Below, piece after piece: positions 1 through 5,060 of a stretch of 5,060 nucleotides of DNA (the first letter of the stretch is position 1; each line of letters begins with the position of its first letter). This DNA comes from Prevotella sp. UBA4341. GTDB taxonomy: Bacteria; Bacteroidota; Bacteroidia; Bacteroidales; Bacteroidaceae. The position numbers were made by a program, and so were the translations under genes. The notes beneath the pieces were generated by a model. It searched no databases and was not told where the DNA came from. It worked only from the letters and a program-made list of their open reading frames with translations. Location of the stretch: assembly GCA_002393705.1 (NCBI GenBank), contig DGTH01000153.1:1-5060 (forward strand). The letters run 5' to 3'.

Positions 1-549
1 CCCGACCGTTCTGGCTTCATGGAGGTGAACCCTGGTATTGCTTCCAGCTACATCTTCTCGCGGAAGCCTGGCGACAAGGTCATCATGTCAGGTCCTTATG
101 GTGACTTCCACCCGCACTTCGACACCAAGAAGGAGATGATATGGGTTGGCGGTGGTGCCGGTATGGCTCCGTTGCGTGCACAGATTATGCACATGACAAA
201 GACGCTGCACACCACGGACCGTGAGATGCACTACTTCTACGGTGCACGCGCCCTAAACGAGGTGTTCTATCTCGACGACTTCCTCGGACTGGAGAAGGAG
301 TTCCCCAACTTCCACTTCCACCTGGCACTCGACCGCGAAGACCCTGCTGCCGACAAGGCTGGCGTGAAATACACCCCGGGGTTCGTCCACCAGGTCATGC
401 TCAACACCTATCTGAAGGACCACGAGGCTCCCGAAGACATCGAGTACTACATGTGCGGACCCGGCCCCATGTCGAAGGCTGTTGTCTCTATGCTCGACTC
501 GCTCGGCGTAGAGCCCGAAAGCATCATGTACGATAACTTTGGAGGCTAA
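1..549 (+). CDS. nqrF: Na+-translocating NADH:quinone reductase subunit F, C-terminal part
   Basis: This subunit takes electrons from NADH through FAD and a 2Fe-2S centre and passes them into the sodium-pumping NQR complex of the inner membrane. The reading frame is open from base 1 to the TAA at 547-549, giving 182 visible residues; the start lies upstream. Visible are the end of the FAD-binding barrel (KPGDKVIMSGPYGDF) and the NADH-binding ferredoxin-reductase domain, with the nucleotide loop GGGAGMAP at visible residues 50-57, then YGAR, the block YLKDHEAPED, the CGPGPM motif at 152-157, and the family's usual FGG end. The N-terminal membrane helix, the 2Fe-2S domain and the RxYS FAD motif are outside the window. 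Family members are about 410-430 residues, so somewhat under half is seen. NqrF is normally the last subunit gene of nqrABCDEF, which fits the unrelated gene that follows. An ATG exists at base 19, but it lies inside the conserved domain and is not the start. Confidence 0.96.
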   Translation, partial: PDRSGFMEVNPGIASSYIFSRKPGDKVIMSGPYGDFHPHFDTKKEMIWVGGGAGMAPLRAQIMHMTKTLHTTDREMHYFYGARALNEVFYLDDFLGLEKEFPNFHFHLALDREDPAADKAGVKYTPGFVHQVMLNTYLKDHEAPEDIEYYMCGPGPMSKAVVSMLDSLGVEPESIMYDNFGG

Positions 550-555
550 CGAGCT

Positions 556-1128
556 ATGAAGAAATTAGTTTTCCTAATGATGGTGCTCTGCCAGGGGCTG
601 ATGGTTCAGGCACAGGAGAAGCTCCTGGTGGCTGACGGTTTCGACTTCACCGTCCGTACCGACTATACGGCCGACGGCTCCATGGGGCTGTCACGACCTT
701 ACGACTCGCGCTTCGGCACAGAAGGTTGGGAGAACCATACCGCACTGGCCTTAGTGCTGGCTGAAGACCCCAGTGCTCCTGAGGCCAAGGCTGCTGCCAC
801 ACCGGCACAGCCTGTAGTCTATATGACGACTCCCGAGGGCTACCAGAACGTGACGTTCTTCTCGTCTGACATGCAGTATGCCTACGTGGTCTATTTCTCA
901 CCAGAGCAACAACGCACGTGGGTGCTCGTCAGCCGCATCAACAGCGGCGCCATTCAGCCCCTCTATCAGCTTAGCAATCAGGTGGAGCTACTGGCCGACC
1001 AACAGCTGACAGCCGAACTGCTCATGGCCTATCCTGAGCACGAGAGTAAGAATCTCGATGCCTTCATTTCTCTGGCTGGCCGACTGGCCTCGGGTCAGTA
1101 TCACGGCATCGGTTATATAGAGAAATAG
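556..1128 (+). CDS. Small exported protein of unknown function behind nqrF
   Basis: I do not recognise the family. The 190-residue product begins with a clear Sec signal peptide: two Lys at 2-3, a hydrophobic core at about 4-17, and a probable signal peptidase I site VQA|QEK after residue 19. It is therefore expected in the periplasm, or possibly beyond it. The mature part is mostly soluble, with no further membrane helix. An Ala/Pro-rich stretch at about 70-87 looks like a flexible linker between two short domains. No metal-binding or catalytic motif stands out, and it is not ApbE, the flavin transferase sometimes found beside nqr genes. The start ATG is 6 bases after the nqrF stop. A GGAGG at 541-545, formed by the last Gly-Gly codons of nqrF, lies 10 bases before it and could help initiation. 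Tight spacing and the terminator after it suggest co-transcription with nqr. A role in assembling or tuning NQR would be a guess. Confidence 0.87.
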   Translation: MKKLVFLMMVLCQGLMVQAQEKLLVADGFDFTVRTDYTADGSMGLSRPYDSRFGTEGWENHTALALVLAEDPSAPEAKAAATPAQPVVYMTTPEGYQNVTFFSSDMQYAYVVYFSPEQQRTWVLVSRINSGAIQPLYQLSNQVELLADQQLTAELLMAYPEHESKNLDAFISLAGRLASGQYHGIGYIEK

Positions 1129-1148
1129 TTTGTAAACAACTTCCCAAT

Positions 1149-1182
1149 AAGCCTGCCCCATCATTCTTGGGGCGGGCTTTTT
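1149..1182 (+). terminator. Rho-independent terminator after the nqrF block
   Basis: The arms 1149-1160 and 1168-1179 pair over 12 positions with a single G-U wobble (GCCTGCCCCA against TGGGGCGGGC, plus two A-T pairs at the base). The loop is 7 bases (TCATTCT), and a run of T covers 1178-1182. It begins about 20 bases after the stop of the exported protein gene and ends 18 bases before the ATG of the hemerythrin regulator. It should end the nqrF transcript. No convincing U-run is present for the opposite strand, so it looks one-directional. The rest of the 72-base gap (1129-1200) shows no promoter that I can support. Confidence 0.88.
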
Positions 1183-1200
1183 AAAAACACTATTCCGACA

Positions 1201-2157
1201 ATGAAGAGAGTAAAAATCTATGAGGCCAACGACAAGATGGCGACACTCATTAAGGACAACTATAGCGTGTTGCAGTCGCTTGGCTCTTTTGGTATCAACA
1301 TGGGATTTGGGGAAAAGACAGTAAGCCAGATCTGTGAGGATAACGATGTTGATGCTTATACCTTTCTGGCCGTAGTCAATTTCACTATTAACGGATATGG
1401 CGACTTCGATGATGACGAACAGATTGACATACTCACACTGCTACACTATTTGGAGGCCAGCCACACGTACTACCTCGACTTCCAGTTGCCCTTCATCAGA
1501 CGAGAACTGGACGAGAGCATCGACAAGAGTGACCGTCTGGGGCGGCTCATTCTGAAGTTCTATGATGAGTATGCCCACGAAGTACGCCGCCACATGAAGT
1601 ACGAAGAAAAGACGCTCTTTCCTTACGTTCACTCTCTGCTTGACGGCAATCCCGAGAATAACTACAGCGTGGAGACATTCTCGAAGCATCATGAAAGCAC
1701 CGACAAGAAGCTGCGCGAGCTGAAGCTGATGATTATTAAGTACCTGCCGTCCGACAGCCATCTGAACAACAAACTGACAGCTACGCTCTACGATATTTAC
1801 AACAACGAGGAATGGCTGAAGCTACACGCCGATGTGGAGGACTGCATCTTTGTGCCGGCCATCAGACGGCTGGAGCGCGAGGTCAAACAGAACGACGTGG
1901 CGAAAAGCATTTCTTCCATGGTCTTCAAAGGGACGGACAGCAGCGAGTCAATCAGCGACCGCGAGAAGGATGTCATTATCGGTGTGGTACAGGGTATGCA
2001 GAACAAGGAGATAGCCGACCACCTGTGTATTTCGGTCAACACCGTTATTACCCATCGGCGCAACATTGCCCGCAAGCTGCAGATTCACTCGCCCGCCGGA
2101 CTGACCATCTATGCCATCGTCAATGGACTCGTTGACATCAGCAGTGTCAAGCTTTGA
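1201..2157 (+). CDS. Hemerythrin-domain LuxR/NarL-type transcriptional regulator
   Basis: A 318-residue cytoplasmic regulator that couples a di-iron sensor to DNA binding. Residues about 10-60 resemble the ScdA_N/DUF542 domain of the iron-sulfur repair proteins YtfE/RIC, but where those have Cys-Cys-Gly-Gly this protein reads GINMGFGEKT (31-40), so the cysteines are lost. Residues about 78-225 are a hemerythrin-like four-helix domain with the expected ligands: His88 (or His82), His131 with Glu135 in an H-x3-E pattern, His163/His164 with Glu165 (HHE), and His209 with Glu213 (H-x3-E). Residues about 250-315 are a LuxR helix-turn-helix: SDREKDV at 252-258, NKEIADHLCIS at 268-278, then TVITHRRNIARKLQI. 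The ordinary two-component receiver domain is absent, so the signal is probably read by the iron centre (oxygen, nitric oxide or iron status; family knowledge, not seen here). ATG 1201 is chosen because the ScdA_N-like region starts right after it. The gene converges on the transporter, with 25 bases between the stops. Confidence 0.93.
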   Translation: MKRVKIYEANDKMATLIKDNYSVLQSLGSFGINMGFGEKTVSQICEDNDVDAYTFLAVVNFTINGYGDFDDDEQIDILTLLHYLEASHTYYLDFQLPFIRRELDESIDKSDRLGRLILKFYDEYAHEVRRHMKYEEKTLFPYVHSLLDGNPENNYSVETFSKHHESTDKKLRELKLMIIKYLPSDSHLNNKLTATLYDIYNNEEWLKLHADVEDCIFVPAIRRLEREVKQNDVAKSISSMVFKGTDSSESISDREKDVIIGVVQGMQNKEIADHLCISVNTVITHRRNIARKLQIHSPAGLTIYAIVNGLVDISSVKL

Positions 2158-2171
2158 GCTTCTTTGAGCTT
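2152..2171. repeat. Perfect 10-base tandem duplication across the stop codon
   Basis: CTTTGAGCTT occurs twice head to tail, at 2152-2161 and 2162-2171. The first copy contains the TGA stop (2155-2157) of the hemerythrin regulator. Removing one copy would leave the same stop codon in place, so the duplication is neutral for the protein. It occupies most of the 25-base gap between the two convergent genes and probably reflects replication slippage. No clear terminator is formed there. Confidence 0.75.
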
Positions 2172-2182
2172 CCCCTTTTCTC

Positions 2183-4993
2183 TTAAATCGTAATCCAGAG
2201 CGTGTCTCCGTCGATGCTGATTTGGCTGCTAAAGTTGCGTAGCATGGTCATGGCAATCATGTTGTCTTCGGCATCAAACGCTGTAGCATCGATAGCTTTC
2301 GGACACTTGACCTTTAGCTGAAGCGTATTGTCCTGCTCGGTATAGGCTAACGTAAGGCGCGTTCCAGCACCCACACCAGGTTCTGCCGAGCCGAGAATGG
2401 CCAGCGACTCGTCGATGACGTGAATGACGCTGTCAGTTTGCTGGCGCGACAGGTTGTAGTGCTGGCAGAACTGCTCCATCTTAGCCATCATGGCGTACCA
2501 GTCGAAGTCTTTGCTCTCAATCAGGAATTCCGTTTCGTGTATCTGGTGTATGAACTGGCGGGTCAGTTCACGCTGCGGTTGTTCAAAGAGCTGTTCAGGC
2601 GTACCGTCTTCATAAACCACCCCTTCAGCAAAGAACAAGACACGGCTGCTTACCTGACGTGCAAAGCGCATCTCGTGGGTAACTACTATCATGGTCATTC
2701 CTTGACGGGCCAGCTGTGTCATCACGCCCAAGACCTCGCTTACCATTGTGGGGTCGAGGGCAGAGGTAGGTTCATCGAACAGCAGAATCTCAGGTTTCAT
2801 GGCCAGTGCCCGTGCTATGGCCACACGCTGTTTTTGTCCGCCTGACAATTGGTCGGGCATGGCATTTGCGCGTTCGGCCAGTCCCACCATCTTGAGCAGT
2901 CGGCGGGCTTCCTGTTCGGCCTCCTCACGGTTTTGCCCAAGCAGTTGCATGGGAGAAAGCGTGATATTGTCAAGTACCGACATTCCGTTGAACAGGTTGA
3001 ACGATTGGAACACCATGCCCATGCGTCGGCGAAGCAGGGGTACGTCGGCATCCTTTGCCAGGATGTCCTGTCCACCGACGAGTACGCTGCCGCTTGAAGG
3101 GTGCTCCAGCAGGTTCAGGCAGCGCAGGAATGTGCTCTTGCCAGTGCCAGAAGGTCCGATGATGGATATCACTTCTCCCTTATGTATGTCAACGTTGATG
3201 TCGTGCAGTACGTCGAGTGTGCCAAAACTCTTCTTCATGTGCGAGATGCTGATGATGGGTGCGCCGCTGTCTGAGTCGTCATGCCGACCAGGAGTAAGAG
3301 CTTGCTTCGGGTGACGCTTGCGCAGGAAGACGAAGCAAGCCCCACCAGCTGCAATGAGAAGAAGAATGATGGCGACTCCCCACCATGGCTTTCTCCCGGC
3401 ACTTTCAGTATTGGTTTGGTTGGTAGCCAGCTGGGTGAGAATGCCTAATTCGCCCTTTCGGGTGAGCAAAATCATGCGTGACTCGATGTACCCGTCAGAG
3501 AAGAGAACCTGTTTACGGCGTTCTTCAGTGATGCTGATAGACCCCATGGCCATGTCGGCCTTGTCTGTCTGTACGGCAGGTATCTGTGAGGAGAAGTCCA
3601 TCGTCAGAAATTCCAGTTTCCAGTTGCGGCGGTTGGCCCATTCCGTCAGCAGGTCAATCTCTAAGCCCGAGGGTTTTCCTGAACATATGAAGTTGAAAGG
3701 AGGCATGGTGGGAAAGATGGCCACATGGAGTGTTTTTCCTGTTCCGCGCTGCTGAGGCAAGTCCATGGCAGCAGGATCGTCAGCCTTGCTCCACTTGTCG
3801 TATATCTTCTGGTAGGTGCCGTCTTTTCGGACGTCAGCCAGAAAGCTGTCAAAGTCTTGCTTAAGCTTCGTATTGCCAAGTCTGAAGCAGGCTCCGATGG
3901 GTATAGCGGGAAGACCGGCACTGATGGAGTCGTTCTTCGCTGCAATCTTCTTGTTGAAGGTTATGGACAAATTATCCTCTCCGATAACATCTACCTTACC
4001 CTTTTCCAGGGCAGCAAACATGTCGGCCTCGTTGGTTAAGCGCAGGATGTTGGCATCGGGCGCAAGCTTTGTAATGGCTATGTCCTGCACGCTACCAATA
4101 ATGACCCCGACATTTTTGTCAGCCAGTGCACTGAAGATTGTGGGGGTGGAAGAATCTTTGGCTCCCTGGACAACTGCGACATTGGTTGAAGGCTCTTGCA
4201 ACTTGGTCAGGTAACTCAGCGTTCCGAAAACCAGTAGTACCCCCGCCATGGCAGTTGCCTTTACGCGCTTACGCTGTACGAGTGACTGCAGCAGCAGTCC
4301 GATGAGCCAAGCCATGAGAAAGTAAATGATGGCCGTAACGATGAGCGGGAAGAATGCATCGAAAGTGCGCGAACGAATAAGGTCAGAGGCTCTTGTGATA
4401 TCTGCCACGGCTATATAGCCTACGATGCTCGTGCCTTTCAGCAAGCTGATGACTTCACCCTGATAGACGGGCATGACTGCCTTGACGACCTGTGGCAGCA
4501 CGATGCGCATAAAAGTCTGCCTCTGGGTGTAGCCCAAGGCCAGTCCTGCCTCGGTCTGCCCCCGGTCGATGCTTTCTATGGTGGTGCGCAGCATTTCGCT
4601 GATGTACGCCGCCGTGTTCAGGGCGAAGGTGACGATGGCGACAACGATGCCTGTAGCGTCTAACGGTGCCATAACGACATAGTACATCAGCAGGAGCAGA
4701 ACCAGTACAGGCGTACCGCGCATCAGGTTTATATAGATGATGGCCGTTCGTCGCATCCATGCATGTTTGTTCATGCGCATCCAGCATACCAGTCCGCCAA
4801 TCAGCGTGCCTGCTATGGCGGCGCAGAAAGTTATGAGGAGCGTTACCGAGAGTCCGTCAAGTATCATCTGGTAACGGTCTTCAGAAATAAGGTTGTTAGT
4901 GAAACTTTGTACTATTGTGCTGGTTGAGTTAGTGCAGCTTGTCGTGGCGAAGCAGCCGCAAAGTGTTAGTAAGAAAGCGCTTGACTGTCGCAT
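2183..4993 (-). CDS. Single-chain polar amino acid ABC importer (permease, permuted binding domain, ATPase, extra tail)
   Basis: A 936-residue inner-membrane importer of the His/Glu/Gln/Arg family. Residues 1-20 form a signal-like segment with a possible lipobox (TTSC, Cys20). Residues 45-240 are a HisM/GlnP-type permease of about five helices, with RGTP at 92-95 and the EAA coupling loop at 148-168 (EAGLALGY to LPQ). A helix at about 248-263 leads to a periplasmic binding domain (283-515) whose halves are in reversed order. A helix at 537-557, followed by Arg/Lys, returns to the cytoplasm. Residues 578-822 are a GlnQ-like ATPase, complete and apparently active: Walker A GPSGTGKS 613-620, Q-loop Gln663, signature LSGGQ 716-720, Walker B ILLFDE 736-741, D-loop SALD 744-747, switch His773. 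A further 114 residues follow. With one permease and one ATPase per chain, it should work as a homodimer. The exact amino acid carried cannot be told. ATG 4993 is the first start after the upstream gene's stop at 5013, which leaves 19 bases and suggests an operon. Confidence 0.94.
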   Translation of the reverse strand: MRQSSAFLLTLCGCFATTSCTNSTSTIVQSFTNNLISEDRYQMILDGLSVTLLITFCAAIAGTLIGGLVCWMRMNKHAWMRRTAIIYINLMRGTPVLVLLLLMYYVVMAPLDATGIVVAIVTFALNTAAYISEMLRTTIESIDRGQTEAGLALGYTQRQTFMRIVLPQVVKAVMPVYQGEVISLLKGTSIVGYIAVADITRASDLIRSRTFDAFFPLIVTAIIYFLMAWLIGLLLQSLVQRKRVKATAMAGVLLVFGTLSYLTKLQEPSTNVAVVQGAKDSSTPTIFSALADKNVGVIIGSVQDIAITKLAPDANILRLTNEADMFAALEKGKVDVIGEDNLSITFNKKIAAKNDSISAGLPAIPIGACFRLGNTKLKQDFDSFLADVRKDGTYQKIYDKWSKADDPAAMDLPQQRGTGKTLHVAIFPTMPPFNFICSGKPSGLEIDLLTEWANRRNWKLEFLTMDFSSQIPAVQTDKADMAMGSISITEERRKQVLFSDGYIESRMILLTRKGELGILTQLATNQTNTESAGRKPWWGVAIILLLIAAGGACFVFLRKRHPKQALTPGRHDDSDSGAPIISISHMKKSFGTLDVLHDINVDIHKGEVISIIGPSGTGKSTFLRCLNLLEHPSSGSVLVGGQDILAKDADVPLLRRRMGMVFQSFNLFNGMSVLDNITLSPMQLLGQNREEAEQEARRLLKMVGLAERANAMPDQLSGGQKQRVAIARALAMKPEILLFDEPTSALDPTMVSEVLGVMTQLARQGMTMIVVTHEMRFARQVSSRVLFFAEGVVYEDGTPEQLFEQPQRELTRQFIHQIHETEFLIESKDFDWYAMMAKMEQFCQHYNLSRQQTDSVIHVIDESLAILGSAEPGVGAGTRLTLAYTEQDNTLQLKVKCPKAIDATAFDAEDNMIAMTMLRNFSSQISIDGDTLWITI
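2186..2527 (-). other. C-terminal extension of the transporter, RsbW/GHKL-like but degenerate
   Basis: Protein residues 823-936, beyond the usual end of a GlnQ-type ATPase (about 240-250 residues). The pattern is a long helix (830-846), a second helix with IDES (860-863), a strand pair TRLTLAYTEQDNTLQLKV (878-895), a helix NMIAMTMLRNF (911-921), and a final strand DTLWITI (930-936). This order recalls the small RsbW/SpoIIAB kinases of the GHKL fold. The N-box Asn and the glycine-rich ATP lid of that family are absent, so ATP binding is unlikely. A regulatory or dimerisation role is possible. The fold assignment is a hypothesis; only the extension itself is certain. Confidence 0.45.
3449..4147 (-). 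other. Circularly permuted amino acid-binding domain within the transporter
   Basis: Protein residues 283-515. The first part (283-403) matches the normal C-terminal half of HisJ/GlnH-type binding proteins: ADKNVGVIIGSVQDI (291-305), ALEKGKVDVIGED (328-340), and the closing helix DGTYQKIYDKW (391-401). After a Pro/Gly/Gln linker (404-420), the second part (421-514) matches the normal N-terminal half: PPFNF (431-435), SGLEIDLL (442-449), SISITEERR (485-493), FSDGYIES (498-505). Asp340 lines up with the HisJ aspartate that holds the ligand amino group, and Arg492 with the arginine that holds its carboxylate. One contact comes from each part, so the two parts are expected to make one site. The alignment is by eye from memory of the family. 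Confidence 0.8.
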
Positions 4994-5012
4994 TGTGGGT
5001 TTTGTTGTTAGC

Positions 5013-5060
5013 TTATATTTTGTTGATATCTACATATCCGTGCATGACCGCATAAATGGT
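5013..5060 (-). CDS. C-terminal end of a second LuxR-type regulator (cut by window edge)
   Basis: Reading the minus strand from base 5060 gives 15 sense codons, TIYAVMHGYVDINKI, followed by TAA at 5015-5013. This closely matches residues 302-313 of the hemerythrin regulator in this window (TIYAIVNGLVDI): 8 of 12 positions are identical and most of the others are similar. That segment is the last helix of a LuxR/NarL DNA-binding domain. The fragment is therefore probably the end of a related regulator; whether it too has a hemerythrin domain cannot be seen. Its stop lies 19 bases before the transporter start on the same strand, which points to one transcript. The gap 4994-5012 is A-rich in the transcript sense and holds no clear Shine-Dalgarno sequence. 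The match is short, so moderate certainty. Confidence 0.75.
   Translation of the reverse strand, partial: TIYAVMHGYVDINKI

Noticed and set aside
1125..1132. ATAGTTTG as a Bacteroidetes -7 promoter element for the hemerythrin regulator
   Set aside because: The consensus is TAnnTTTG; here the TA is misplaced by one base, and no TTTG-like -33 element lies at the right distance upstream. It also precedes the terminator.
1130..1139. Palindrome TTGTAAACAA as an operator of the Crp/Fnr/DNR type
   Set aside because: The arms are only 4 bases, and the sequence does not match the TTGAT-N4-ATCAA pattern. In AT-rich spacer DNA this can occur by chance.
1441..1761. A 106-codon open frame on the minus strand
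   Set aside because: It is antisense to the hemerythrin domain, whose ligands are all conserved on the plus strand. Nothing supports a second gene here.
2149..2161. AAGCT-TTG-AGCTT hairpin as a terminator between the convergent genes
   Set aside because: The stem is 5 bases with a 3-base loop, it overlaps the stop codon, and no continuous T run follows on either strand.
2748..3314. A 188-codon open frame on the plus strand
   Set aside because: It lies wholly antisense to the ATPase and linker of the transporter, whose motifs are perfect on the minus strand. The plus-strand product is rich in Ser, Arg, Met and Cys with no family-like pattern. The frames at 2420-2845, 3318-3755 and 3816-4214 are shadows of the same kind.
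3449..4147. The swapped binding-domain order as an assembly or frameshift artefact
   Set aside because: The frame is open without interruption from the permease to the ATPase, both halves are complete to their family boundaries, and both flanking helices give a sensible topology. A misassembly would be unlikely to keep all of this, though read support cannot be checked here.

Overview
The window most likely comes from a Bacteroidales chromosome, probably Prevotella or a close relative. The grounds are the NqrF sequence, a LuxR-type regulator carrying a hemerythrin domain, roughly balanced G+C, and mostly weak Shine-Dalgarno sequences. This is inferred from protein character; no database was searched.

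Layout, left to right. (1) 1-549, plus strand: the 3' end of nqrF, the NADH-oxidising subunit of the sodium-pumping NADH:quinone reductase. (2) 556-1128, plus: a small exported protein of unknown function, 6 bases behind nqrF and probably in the same transcript. (3) 1149-1182: a strong rho-independent terminator closing that transcript. (4) 1201-2157, plus: a regulator built from a degenerate ScdA_N/RIC-like N-terminus, a hemerythrin di-iron domain with all ligands present, and a LuxR/NarL DNA-binding domain. (5) 2183-4993, minus, convergent with the regulator: a 936-residue protein that carries a whole polar amino acid ABC importer on one chain, namely permease, membrane helix, binding protein, membrane helix, ATPase and an extra C-terminal domain. 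(6) 5013-5060, minus, cut by the window edge: the last 15 codons of another gene, whose product ends almost like the hemerythrin regulator. It lies 19 bases ahead of the transporter and is probably co-transcribed with it.

The most unusual feature is inside the transporter. Its substrate-binding domain reads in permuted order: the half that is normally C-terminal (residues about 283-403) comes before the half that is normally N-terminal (about 420-515). The two conserved ligand contacts, an Asp and an Arg, sit one in each half, so together they can make a single binding site tethered to the membrane on both sides. The transporter also ends in about 110 residues resembling a decayed RsbW/GHKL ATPase fold.

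As a working picture, the left block belongs to respiratory energy conservation. The right block is an amino acid importer flanked on both sides by related LuxR-type regulators, at least one of which should sense oxygen, nitric oxide or iron through a di-iron centre. A regulatory link between these regulators and the transporter is inference from gene order only.
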